Shown here piece after piece: positions 42,401 through 51,269 of a stretch of DNA of 64,000 bases. The stretch spans positions 4,891,001-4,955,000 of the forward strand of contig OZ020309.1 of NCBI GenBank assembly GCA_963971305.1, in the 5' to 3' direction. The notes under the pieces are model-generated. The model saw only the letters and a program-made list of their open reading frames with translations. It ran no database searches and had not been told where the DNA came from. Origin of the DNA: Arcuatula senhousia (lineage: Eukaryota > Mollusca > Bivalvia > Mytilida > Mytilidae). A program made the translations under genes and the position numbers. Within the stretch, counting starts at the first letter, position 1. Each line of letters opens with the position of its first letter.

Positions 42401-42703
42401 CCGTTAGGTTGGGTCATTATAGGCGAAACTTGTCTGGACCGACAACATAGACCACCGGACATCAACGTTAAGAAAACGTGCGTTATGCAGAATGGCCGAC
42501 CCTCATCATTGCAACAATATCCGAACCAGTTTCACGTAACCGAGTATCGTGATAACTTTCCACACAAGCAAAATGTTGCGGACTCGATTGTATTAGATAT
42601 CTCCGAGAAACCGCCTGATCTAGATAAACCTCCAAACTACGGAGGCGACGTCGTGAATTTCATCACGCCTGAAGACAACAGATCGCCGAACTTGTTCTGT
42701 TAG
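39497..42703 (+). CDS. BEL-type Gag/protease-like protein, copy 1, 1068 aa
   Basis: N-terminal helical segment is at 25-140. A serine-rich linker is near 190-205, followed by a long Ala/Glu/Lys coiled coil at about 205-292. The DUF1759-type Gag domain is about 440-640. Zinc-knuckle region: CIIHKGKHSLNKC (694-706), CFKC with H736 and C741, and CNEC with H755 and H760. A DUF1758-like retropepsin domain follows, with IIDDQSS (D837, D838) in place of the canonical D-S/T-G triplet, then the LPLGWVIIGE strand near 968. The frame stops at 1068, just where RT would begin in autonomous BEL polyproteins. It probably makes particles and depends on another element's pol. The DDQS site may be family-typical or inactive; I cannot tell. 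Confidence 0.88.
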   Translation: MMSDTGDNVTIQPTGPDQHSDIRSDNTEKRVRTLNEKGMDVYIERREKYAQDIELLWSMLNAFLQEVDTPPDNVRGCLALQEKIAQSASRYGRQVDAFIEFMKNTRAEKSNRDLQAFTTLADIRRQSLDTAMSTLRDVTNAFGPASPAIHQPQGQPTSGQQNVTMLEPHGSVKQERNSVRSKPNSGCKSVGGSKSSSSSSASRNKRAKADAAKAKIAFLAKQAALTKQEALLEEYELQRKASQKVEIERQIAADAIEAATTLRKKMELQADKTLLEAHMEAAMAEAEARAFEDDGSQNIDDEPHIGVDLPLPMADPIRRVQDYVSQHNSSTHAMNEDQADVGINTYPTHSDYTRKVTVFEPLAKTEEPRTIGPPSMASTPFRRETDDVDTTFKTYGLNRDAPVFVPSTQDRHAFPTTSSLTQDHRSDRKDSTSEELTKFLLRKDLLLSRLTHFDDKAESYAVWKAEFKGVVEELGISNSEELILLKKWLGNKSSQYATSIKAANIDDPARGLQCLWERLDERYGALQFTEHALRQKLETFPKLTNKDTERFYDLYDLLSHIQCLKRNPNFRDLLAYFDASSGQQPILAKLPYGLQEKWTTKASEYMTRHKAPFAPFSELTDFIREIAKIKNNPCFNYDLSSQFTCKVQSQTTKEKVNVYKTSTDTSMEHSSADISTYGSTRLENDNPINLKERCIIHKGKHSLNKCNGFRAKPIEERIKLLKEHSVCFKCCESDTHFKANCQERVVCNECKSTRHPTALHISNSDQRPASFSRESSQNDGGEQKAPKTNNTKDTVQVTCTELFSSKYSGKSCAKILPVDVFSKHDRSTVHRMYAIIDDQSSHSLATKEFFDLFDVKGPYENYDLSTCSGRTLMSGRKANDLVIKSVGDDFETNLSTVIECNDIPNNRSEIPTPEVASQHPHLRDIAGYIPTIDNNCEILLLIGRSLPAVHHTLDQRLGSHFEPFAQKLPLGWVIIGETCLDRQHRPPDINVKKTCVMQNGRPSSLQQYPNQFHVTEYRDNFPHKQNVADSIVLDISEKPPDLDKPPNYGGDVVNFITPEDNRSPNLFC

Positions 42704-43073
42704 ACAGCATGCTAACGCTTATAGTTATTTGCACCGTGTGCAAACTACGTGTTTTGTAAATATATTGTGACAATTCATTGTTTTGGACATTCCTTTCTGT
42801 TATCGTTAATACCAGGATGCTTCTTCATTCTAGGAACACGTCGTTCCTCACCACGCCGTGCGTGGCAACGCTGGATAATCCCATTGGGCAACGCTGGAAG
42901 CCAGACAACGTTGGAGCTACCTACGTACGATCCGTATATCATAAGCCATTCCGTGAACGAACTGTACATTTGTTTATACCTTATACTATTTGATTCTAAA
43001 ATGACATTGGGATTTATGTGTTTATAACGCGATAAAAGCAATAGTGATATACCCCTGGATATCAGACGGGGAG
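42704..43073 (+). other. 3' non-coding tail of unit 1 with polypurine tract
   Basis: It contains a palindromic CCACGCCGTGCGTGGCAACG stretch and ends in AGACGGGGAG next to LTR 2, a short polypurine tract. Open frames on either strand here are under 93 codons and not family-like. Confidence 0.55.
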
Positions 43074-43470
43074 TGTTCTGTCACACTTTTTGTGTTCCAG
43101 TTGTTATATATATTTCTATAGTTATTTTCTTCATCACTTGTGAAATTGGATAACTTCAACTAACACCGTTTCCAACTCCTGTTTGGACTTTGAACACTTC
43201 TCTGGATTCTTCGTCTCCTCCATTATTGATCCGCGAGAGAACCCTAATATAAGGATGTTAGACCGCTTCCTTTCCCTTTGTCAGTTCTCCCCTCGCCATG
43301 CTGAAGGAAAGGCAAACAGGACGCGCCCTGTAATTTGTGGCAACCACAGCTATTTTACCACTACATCTGACTGTCTGTTTTGCTTAAAATAAAACGTCGC
43401 CCTTAGACCAAGTTATTTTTCCAAGGCCCAACAACTGTCAGAGGTTCATCTATCCGGGAGAGCCGGAATA
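43074..43470 (+). repeat. LTR 2 (shared, middle) of the tandem array
   Basis: This 397-bp LTR serves as 3' LTR for unit 1 and 5' LTR for unit 2. It has no flanking target duplication, as expected for a recombination-derived or dimer junction. Confidence 0.92.
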
Positions 43471-43907
43471 GTAAAATAGCTCCGAACAACGCCAGTTACA
43501 GAAGTGTCGCTGCAGTCTACGCCAGGAGACGTTCATAGAAGACCAGCAAAGAACTGTATCCTTCTATACAAAAGTTTTATGAGCTCTCGCAAGAGAGACG
43601 CACCATTTCCTTGGTTCTTGTAGTGTGCTGCGGCCGTAGAAGCGCCCACACACTAACCTTTTAAGACACTTCTCACCACCTGGTCTGGGTAAATAATAAA
43701 CCCAGCTCAGTTTTTCCTTAACTGTACAAGCTAGATAGAATACCGTGATATAACGTGTTTTACACGTACCAAATCACACACAAAGCTAGTATCAAGCCAG
43801 ATAGCACAGTTACGTTTTTTAAACGTTATTTTATAAAACTCAGCTGAGAAACAAACATTCAAATCACACTTTCGAGAATCTTCTCGTAACTACAAAGTGA
43901 TTGTGAC

Positions 43908-46900
43908 ATGATGAGTGACACAGGTGACAACGTCACCATACAACCAACTGGGCCAGATCAACACTCAGACATACGATCTGACAACACAGAGAAAAGAGTT
44001 AGAACTCTAAATGAAAAGGGCATGGACGTCTACATCGAAAGACGTGAGAAATACGCTCAAGACATAGAGCTACTATGGAGCATGTTAAATGCCTTCCTGC
44101 AGGAGGTCGATACCCCTCCAGACAATGTACGAGGTTGCCTCGCTTTACAAGAAAAGATAGCCCAGTCTGCTAGTAGATATGGACGTCAAGTTGACGCATT
44201 CATAGAATTTATGAAGAACACTAGGGCCGAGAAAAGCAATCGGGACCTCCAAGCATTCACTACCCTGGCTGATATAAGACGGCAATCATTGGACACAGCG
44301 ATGTCAACTCTACGGGACGTCACCAATGCATTTGGTCCCGCGTCACCAGCAATTCATCAGCCACAAGGGCAGCCTACCTCAGGTCAACAGAATGTCACTA
44401 TGCTAGAACCACATGGGTCCGTGAAACAAGAACGTAACTCAGTTAGGTCAAAGCCAAATAGCGGATGCAAATCCGTGGGTGGCTCAAAATCCAGCAGCTC
44501 GTCAAGTGCTTCAAGAAACAAGCGTGCTAAAGCAGATGCTGCTAAGGCCAAAATAGCCTTTCTAGCTAAACAGGCTGCTCTCACAAAACAAGAGGCTCTT
44601 CTAGAGGAATACGAGTTGCAGCGAAAGGCAAGCCAGAAAGTTGAAATAGAACGACAGATCGCAGCTGATGCAATTGAAGCGGCGACAACCCTTAGGAAGA
44701 AAATGGAGTTGCAAGCAGACAAAACTCTCCTAGAAGCTCACATGGAAGCAGCTATGGCCGAAGCCGAGGCGAGAGCATTCGAGGACGACGGCAGTCAAAA
44801 TATCGACGACGAACCACACATCGGCGTCGACCTACCATTACCTATGGCCGACCCGATCCGACGGGTACAAGATTATGTGAGTCAACACAACAGCAGTACT
44901 CATGCAATGAATGAAGATCAAGCCGACGTCGGAATAAACACATATCCGACGCACTCCGATTACACAAGGAAAGTTACGGTTTTCGAACCGCTTGCTAAAA
45001 CTGAAGAGCCTAGGACGATAGGACCACCATCCATGGCATCGACACCCTTCCGACGAGAAACCGACGACGTCGACACCACTTTCAAAACTTATGGTCTCAA
45101 TCGGGATGCTCCCGTATTCGTTCCATCCACTCAGGATCGACATGCCTTTCCGACAACGTCGTCGTTGACGCAGGATCACCGTTCCGACAGGAAGGACTCA
45201 ACATCCGAGGAATTAACTAAATTCCTACTGAGAAAGGACCTGCTACTCTCCCGTCTCACCCACTTCGATGACAAGGCCGAGTCCTATGCAGTTTGGAAGG
45301 CCGAATTCAAAGGCGTCGTGAAGGAGCTAGGAATATCCAACTCCGAAGAGCTCATTCTCCTCAAGAAATGGCTCGGAAACAAGTCGTCGCAATATGCAAC
45401 AAGTATCAAAGCAGCGAATATCGACGATCCGGCAAGAGGCTTACAGTGTCTTTGGGAGCGCCTAGACGAACGTTATGGCGCGTTACAGTTCACAGAACAC
45501 GCATTGAGACAGAAACTGGAAACCTTCCCTAAATTGACTAACAAGGACACCGAACGATTCTACGACTTGTACGATCTCCTATCTCACATTCAATGCCTGA
45601 AACGGAACCCAAACTTCCGCGATCTGTTAGCGTATTTCGATGCGTCATCGGGACAACAACCTATATTAGCAAAGCTCCCATATGGACTTCAGGAAAAGTG
45701 GACTACAAAGGCCTCAGAGTATATGACACGACATAAGGCACCATTTGCACCGTTCTCAGAATTAACGGATTTTATCCGTGAAATTGCTAAAATCAAAAAC
45801 AATCCTTGTTTTAATTACGATTTGAGCAGTCAATTTACTTGTAAGGTTCAATCTCAGACTACAAAAGAAAAAGTCAACGTATACAAGACATCTACAGATA
45901 CGAGTATGGAGCATAGCTCCGCAGACATCTCTACTTACGGGTCTACGAGACTAGAAAACGACAACCCGATAAACTTGAAGGAACGTTGCATCATACATAA
46001 GGGCAAACATTCGCTAAACAAATGTAACGGCTTCAGGGCGAAACCAATTGAGGAGCGCATTAAATTGCTGAAGGAACACAGCGTATGCTTTAAGTGCTGC
46101 GAGTCCGACACGCACTTTAAAGCCAACTGTCAAGAAAGAGTTGTCTGCAATGAATGTAAGAGCACACGTCACCCGACAGCTCTCCACATTTCCAACTCAG
46201 ACCAACGACCAGCGAGTTTTTCTCGTGAATCCTCACAAAACGATGGCGGGGAGCAAAAGGCTCCAAAGACAAACAACACCAAAGACACCGTACAGGTTAC
46301 ATGCACCGAACTATTCAGTTCAAAGTACAGCGGGAAATCTTGCGCAAAGATATTGCCAGTTGACGTGTTTTCCAAACACGATAGATCCACCGTACATCGC
46401 ATGTACGCAATAATTGATGACCAAAGTAGTCACTCTTTAGCTACTAAAGAATTCTTCGATCTCTTTGACGTCAAAGGACCCTACGAGAATTACGATCTTT
46501 CGACCTGCTCAGGACGCACACTGATGTCAGGAAGGAAAGCAAACGACCTTGTGATAAAGTCAGTCGGAGACGATTTCGAAACAAATCTGTCGACGGTCAT
46601 CGAATGCAACGACATTCCGAACAACAGGTCCGAGATACCGACACCTGAAGTTGCGTCGCAACATCCACATCTGCGGGATATAGCAGGGTATATCCCAACA
46701 ATCGATAACAATTGTGAGATTCTACTCCTTATCGGGAGATCGCTCCCGGCAGTACACCACACTCTCGACCAACGATTAGGGTCCCACTTTGAACCATTCG
46801 CACAGAAGCTACCGTTAGGTTGGGTCATTATAGGCGAAACTTGTCTGGACCGACAACATAGACCACCGGACATCAACGTTAAGAAAACGTGCGTTATGCA

Positions 46901-47114
46901 GAATGGCCGACCCTCATCATTGCAACAATATCCGAACCAGTTTCACGTAACCGAGTATCGTGATAACTTTCCACACAAGCAAAATGTTGCGGACTCGATT
47001 GTATTAGATATCTCCGAGAAACCGCCTGATCTAGATAAACCTCCAAACTACGGAGGCGACGTCGTGAATTTCATCACGCCTGAAGACAACAGATCGCCGA
47101 ACTTGTTCTGTTAG
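43908..47114 (+). CDS. BEL-type Gag/protease-like protein, copy 2, 1068 aa
   Basis: Identical to the frame at 39497-42703 except Glu472 changed to Lys (A at 45321) at the start of the Gag domain. All zinc-knuckle and protease-like residues are preserved. Preservation of both frames means the duplication is very recent. Confidence 0.88.
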   Translation: MMSDTGDNVTIQPTGPDQHSDIRSDNTEKRVRTLNEKGMDVYIERREKYAQDIELLWSMLNAFLQEVDTPPDNVRGCLALQEKIAQSASRYGRQVDAFIEFMKNTRAEKSNRDLQAFTTLADIRRQSLDTAMSTLRDVTNAFGPASPAIHQPQGQPTSGQQNVTMLEPHGSVKQERNSVRSKPNSGCKSVGGSKSSSSSSASRNKRAKADAAKAKIAFLAKQAALTKQEALLEEYELQRKASQKVEIERQIAADAIEAATTLRKKMELQADKTLLEAHMEAAMAEAEARAFEDDGSQNIDDEPHIGVDLPLPMADPIRRVQDYVSQHNSSTHAMNEDQADVGINTYPTHSDYTRKVTVFEPLAKTEEPRTIGPPSMASTPFRRETDDVDTTFKTYGLNRDAPVFVPSTQDRHAFPTTSSLTQDHRSDRKDSTSEELTKFLLRKDLLLSRLTHFDDKAESYAVWKAEFKGVVKELGISNSEELILLKKWLGNKSSQYATSIKAANIDDPARGLQCLWERLDERYGALQFTEHALRQKLETFPKLTNKDTERFYDLYDLLSHIQCLKRNPNFRDLLAYFDASSGQQPILAKLPYGLQEKWTTKASEYMTRHKAPFAPFSELTDFIREIAKIKNNPCFNYDLSSQFTCKVQSQTTKEKVNVYKTSTDTSMEHSSADISTYGSTRLENDNPINLKERCIIHKGKHSLNKCNGFRAKPIEERIKLLKEHSVCFKCCESDTHFKANCQERVVCNECKSTRHPTALHISNSDQRPASFSRESSQNDGGEQKAPKTNNTKDTVQVTCTELFSSKYSGKSCAKILPVDVFSKHDRSTVHRMYAIIDDQSSHSLATKEFFDLFDVKGPYENYDLSTCSGRTLMSGRKANDLVIKSVGDDFETNLSTVIECNDIPNNRSEIPTPEVASQHPHLRDIAGYIPTIDNNCEILLLIGRSLPAVHHTLDQRLGSHFEPFAQKLPLGWVIIGETCLDRQHRPPDINVKKTCVMQNGRPSSLQQYPNQFHVTEYRDNFPHKQNVADSIVLDISEKPPDLDKPPNYGGDVVNFITPEDNRSPNLFC

Positions 47115-47484
47115 ACAGCATGCTAACGCTTATAGTTATTTGCACCGTGTGCAAACTACGTGTTTTGTAAATATATTGTGACAATTCATTGTTTTGGACA
47201 TTCCTTTCTGTTATCGTTAATACCAGGATGCTTCTTCATTCTAGGAACACGTCGTTCCTCACCACGCCGTGCGTGGCAACGCTGGATAATCCCATTGGGC
47301 AACGCTGGAAGCCAGACAACGTTGGAGCTACCTACGTACGATCCGTATATCATAAGCCATTCCGTGAACGAACTGTACATTTGTTTATACCTTATACTAT
47401 TTGATTCTAAAATGACATTGGGATTTATGTGTTTATAACGCGATAAAAGCAATAGTGATATACCCCTGGATATCAGACGGGGAG
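47115..47484 (+). other. 3' non-coding tail of unit 2 with polypurine tract
   Basis: Same as 42704-43073; ends AGACGGGGAG against LTR 3. Confidence 0.55.
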
Positions 47485-47881
47485 TGTTCTGTCACACTTT
47501 TTGTGTTCCAGTTGTTATATATATTTCTATAGTTATTTTCTTCATCACTTGTGAAATTGGATAACTTCAACTAACACCGTTTCCAACTCCTGTTTGGACT
47601 TTGAACACTTCTCTGGATTCTTCGTCTCCTCCATTATTGATCCGCGAGAAAACCCTAATATAAGGATGTTAGACCACTTCCTTTCCCTTTGTCAGTTCTC
47701 CCCTCGCCATGCTGAAGGAAAGGCAAACAGGACGCGCCCTGTAATTTGTGGCAACCACAGCTATTTTACCACTACATCTGACTGTCTGTTTTGCTTAAAA
47801 TAAAACGTCGCCCTTAGACCAAGTTATTTTTCCAAGGCCCAACAACTGTCAGAGGTTCATCTATCCGGGAGAGCCGGAATA
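47485..47881 (+). repeat. LTR 3 of the tandem array
   Basis: A 397-bp copy with two private changes (A at 47650 and A at 47676). It is followed by the CCACG duplication at 47882-47886. Confidence 0.92.
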
Positions 47882-47886
47882 CCACG
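47882..47886. repeat. Target site duplication CCACG, right of the LTR array
   Basis: Matches 38658-38662. Confidence 0.88.
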
Positions 47887-47899
47887 TCCCTCGCACTAA

Positions 47900-48239
47900 G
47901 AGCCCTGCTGCAGGTATCGATAAGAGTAGGACCAGTAGGATCCCCATCCTCGGAAACCCAGGGGCTATTGTCTCGCCTACTCGTTCATCACCGCTGGGAC
48001 ATTACGCATTAGATACTTCGTTTTTCATAGTTTTGTATCGAGCTTTCTGATTGGTCGCTTTACATTGTTCTTACGCGATTTAAACATGTTTCTATATATA
48101 AATACATGTAGTATCAAGTTCAAGACCAGATCCTGAACTCGAAACGAACGATTTCATACCAAAATTCCAGGGGTGATGAATGAGTAAGCCAGAGGAGAAC
48201 CCCTGGGTTTCCGATGATGTAGGATCATCGGCAGCAGGC
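47900..48239. mobile_element. MITE with TAA-flanked inverted ends
   Basis: The left arm GAGCCCTGCTGC... with CATCCTCGGAAACCCAGGGG is mirrored on the right by CCCCTGGGTTTCCGATGATG and GCAGCAGGC. Arms span roughly 90-100 bp imperfectly. TAA flanks both ends (47897-47899, 48240-48242), the target type of PIF/Harbinger elements. The 340-bp length gives no room for a transposase. Confidence 0.65.
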
Positions 48240-48359
48240 TAAATTGCCCGTACCCTACCCATCAGTCCCTTTTTCCAGTGGCAGTCGAACCTCCCAACTC
48301 CCATTGACCTTGTGTCCTAATTTTCTCTACTTCATCCTCATTTCATGTTCATTGTATCA

Positions 48360-48660
48360 TCCCTTTCATGTTCATAGACAAATATCTGTCAGATGCGTTA
48401 AACTTTGTTTTTTTCTTTCTTCCTTCACCGGGTGTGATACGCTGAATTGGCAATTGATAGTAGAGCAACAGGTGTGCTATTGCAGCTAGAGCGCTTGCTC
48501 TTTTGGTGCCCTGGAGTTCACTCTTTCTACATTAGTTAGCGTTGCTGATTGTTGTTCAGTTGTGACTTTGTATTATTGTACTGTTGTTGTTCGAGTTAAC
48601 TGTATTTTCTAGTTTATATTTAGCCCCTTATGTACCTCATTGCTTCTTTCACTTGAGAGT
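48360..48660 (+). mobile_element. Decayed Penelope 3' region
   Basis: TTCTTCCTTCACCGGGTGTG, ATACGCTGAATTGGC, CAACAGGTGTGCTATTGCAG and TGCCCTGGAGTTCACTCTTT follow the Penelope 3' region at 17420-17690 in plus orientation, with heavy divergence. Confidence 0.5.
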
Positions 48661-48667
48661 CTCACTA

Positions 48668-48947
48668 GGGAGCGACGATTTGATTTTTATGGGAGAGGAG
48701 GGGGCTATGGTGCAATTTGAAATAAAAAAGGCAGGATGGCAAGAATCCAGAAATAAAAAGGCAGGACAGTGCTTTGAGTTAAAAAAAGGCAGGATGGTAT
48801 TTGTGGCTTAGAAAATGATAGTAGCTTTAAAAAAAAATTGCGCGCGCGCTAGCGCTAAAAAAAATCCAGGCTCGGTTTTGTCCGAAAATAAAAAGGCAGG
48901 ATGGAGAAATATCCATAGCCCCCCATAAAAACCAAATGGTTGCTCCC
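48668..48947. mobile_element. MITE with GGGAGCGACSATTTG inverted ends
   Basis: The left end GGGAGCGACGATTTGATTTT then TATGGGAG is mirrored by CCCATAAAAACCAAATGGTT and GCTCCC. It is 280 bp, flanked by CTA/TTA. The interior repeats AAAAAGGCAGGATGG three to four times and contains a GCGCGCGCTAGCGC palindrome. Its ends resemble the MITE at 21811. Confidence 0.7.
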
Positions 48948-49189
48948 TTAGTTTTCATCTTTTTTTGTCTGGAAATTCGTCACAATTATTTACGATTAAA
49001 AAAACTATCTTGTAAGCACCCTGACTTATCTCACTCGTTCACATTTAGACCTATGGAAGGGAAATTAGCCTATGTATTGAAACAGGAAGTAGATGTCAAA
49101 CAGACAGAAAATTTATTTTCGTGGAACTACTACCTGAGGCTACATACAAATTTTCAGATCACTAACAATAAGATTGTGACGAAAATTCA
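48948..49189. other. Sequence upstream of the hammerhead-like core
   Basis: Possibly part of the same repeat: GAACTACTACCTGAGGCTAC and GTGACGAAAATTCAGGTAGA lead into the core. No coding role is supported. Confidence 0.3.
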
Positions 49190-49260
49190 GGTAGAGTGCC
49201 TCTGATGAGTCTTGAATAGACGAAACGCGCGCCAGGCGTAGCAAAATTTATTATCTGTAA
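49190..49260 (+). ncRNA. Hammerhead-ribozyme-like core, probably degenerate
   Basis: CTGATGA (49202-49208), stem II GTC/GAC (49209-49211, 49219-49221) with a 7-nt loop, GAAA (49222-49225), stem III CGC/GCG (49226-49228, 49236-49238), then TA with predicted cleavage after 49240. This is the type I order. Stem I does not pair well: the base after the cleavage site and the base before CTGATGA make at best one G-U pair. Hammerheads are known in Penelope elements and small retrozymes of animals. This one may be a relic or part of a tandem dimer. Confidence 0.5.
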
Positions 49261-51269
49261 CTTTATAATTTTTGTTTCTAACATCCGTGACGGTTAGTTC
49301 TGCTGGGGGAGTTTTAATTCCCCGAGGTTAGCCCGCCCTGGCATCAACATTATTGTTTTGACGAACGCATCAAAGCTTTGAAATTTAACTGTTGTAAATT
49401 TCAAAATTGTCAAAAGTCCTTAAGCTTCTTCCTACCCCAGACATAGGTTTATCTTAGTCATAATTTGGTATTCTAGTTCGGCAATTTTTGGTTTTATTGG
49501 TCTATGCTCTTCATATTCATTTAAAATTTAGCTTATTCTGCATGAATACAGACAAAAATGCACATTTGACGGGGCTAGCTGGGTCTAGTTTTATACAGTG
49601 GTGAATCAAGAAATCCCGAGAGGTGCACACTCGACTCGTCCTCACTCGTCTAATATTTTCAAACGAAATAGTGCGCTAGTTAGTCAACTCTCTAATTCAA
49701 ACAATAAAGAGTAAGGGCTGATCCGGATCTCTTTGAAAAAAGAGGCGTTATACTTAAGTGTAATATTGGGCGGAAAATAAATGCAGAAACATTTATCTCT
49801 CAATTCGGTTACTAGCTATCATGGAAAGATAGTTTTATTCTCAAAAGAAATCAAGGAAACCTTAGGGGCAATCACAATATCAAAGTCCATCGACAAGACC
49901 AAGCCGAAAGATAAACACATCAACAGCGACAAAGTCAATCAGAGAACTTTTTATTTGCACATATAGCCCTTTAACGCAATATAACTTGCTTATAAAACCC
50001 AGGATTCATACAAAATGTGTTTTAATAAACAAAAACAAATAAAAACCAGGAAGCAAAAATTACAGTGGTGTAGCTTCCATTCAGACAATGATGTAGTTGC
50101 CTTTCTTTTTTCGTCGCAAAAAAAAATTAAAAAAAAACAAAACAAAAAACAACGGGTCGTGAAAAAAGTGAGAAAGAAAGAAAGAGATTACCACTTAATC
50201 ATAATTTAAAGCGTTCCGTTCGTCTTCTGGTACGCTTATATTTATCACTTACTGTATTTTTTTATCAATAACTTTTCATTTACAATTCTACTCATTTCTG
50301 AAAGTTCGTTTTATCATTTCCAAGTGCATCAACGCAAAGACAAATACATCTCGGTCCTTACTCCTTCTTATCATTTTATAGTTTGTAAAATAATAAATAC
50401 TTGAGCACTTTTGTTGTTATAAGTATTGCCTTTAGCACATCAAGAGCAACACTGAAAGGCTTGGAACTCATCAAAATTTACGTGGGTATCAATTTCCGTC
50501 AAGCTTTTCGCGGAAACCGTATTAAAGATTCAATTTACTAGAAATTGAAATTTGGCAGGGTGGTTCGGCTTGACAAACGTTTTATTCATAGCGATTGTCG
50601 GACTTCAACTGTTTGTTAAGAATGCGGGGCATTCGTGTGTCATGGACACATTCCTACCTTTTATTCATAAATAGTCATCAAGATAGTTTCTAAACAACGG
50701 ATATATTTTTGCAATGTTGGAAGAAACAATTTGGTATTTGGTATTGAATAAAAAATGGGAAATTTGAATTTGCACATTTACCGGTCTTTAGAACTCGAAC
50801 GAAAGTTACTAATACACCTTCCAAACACATTCAGTTGGGATCAGTTCTTACATCTCTTAAGACTGTCAGGAATCTGAGCTTAGAACTTTTCTAGACCATG
50901 ACAGATTTGGCACTGTTCTAAAAACTGACAATTTAAACCCAGTGTTCTACTCGATCCCTGACAGTTATAGATCTGCCTAAAATCATGACATGCAATAGCA
51001 TGGCTACATTAAAATGTTCTAAATGAAAGATTACAATTTAAACAGACAACAATTTTTTGACGAAAATACTTAAACTCTTGTAAATGCCTGCCAATGACGA
51101 AAGTTGAGCCGTCATGGACTAGAACTGTTATGTCGTAAAACAGCTCTAGAACTGTCAGGGCCAGGGGCTAGAACAGTTTAAAAGAGTGGGTTAAAATATA
51201 GTTTATGACCATTCTACCTCAGAACTGTAAGGGCGTACAACAGTTCTAGAACTGTCAGCAGAAGCAGAC
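49261..51269. other. Long stretch with CTAGAACTGT motifs, no gene
   Basis: No gene is recognised. Near 50880-51270 several related motifs occur: CAGCTCTAGAACTGTCAG (about 51148), CAGTTCTAGAACTGTCAG (about 51243), GCTAGAACAG and CTTTTCTAGACC. They precede Penelope sequence and may be part of its upstream region. Confidence 0.35.

Larger units (their letters stand above)
38663..47881 (+). mobile_element. Tandem BEL-type gag-only LTR element (LTR-int-LTR-int-LTR)
   Basis: Three 397-bp LTRs (38663-39059, 43074-43470, 47485-47881) alternate with two 4014-bp internal regions, giving a 4411-bp unit repeated head to tail. One 5-bp target duplication encloses the whole 9.2 kb. Each internal region has a leader of about 437 bp, one 1068-codon gag/protease-like frame and a tail of about 370 bp. 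RT, RNase H and integrase are missing. Unit-to-unit differences seen: G40910 versus A45321 (E472K), T38895 versus G43306/G47717, G43239 versus A47650, G43265 versus A47676. Unequal recombination between LTRs of one insertion, or integration of a dimer, would both explain it. Confidence 0.92.

Noticed and set aside
42749..43041. Short overlapping frames in the LTR element tail (92, 88 and 71 codons)
   Set aside because: No similarity to retroelement proteins; mutually overlapping on both strands in a non-coding tail.
39497..47114. Reading the two 1068-codon frames as a tandem host gene pair
   Set aside because: They lie between identical LTRs with a target duplication and have Gag zinc knuckles, so they belong to a retroelement.
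38663..47881. Assembly error as the explanation for the tandem array
   Set aside because: Not fully excluded, but unit-specific substitutions and the single outer target duplication fit a real tandem structure better.
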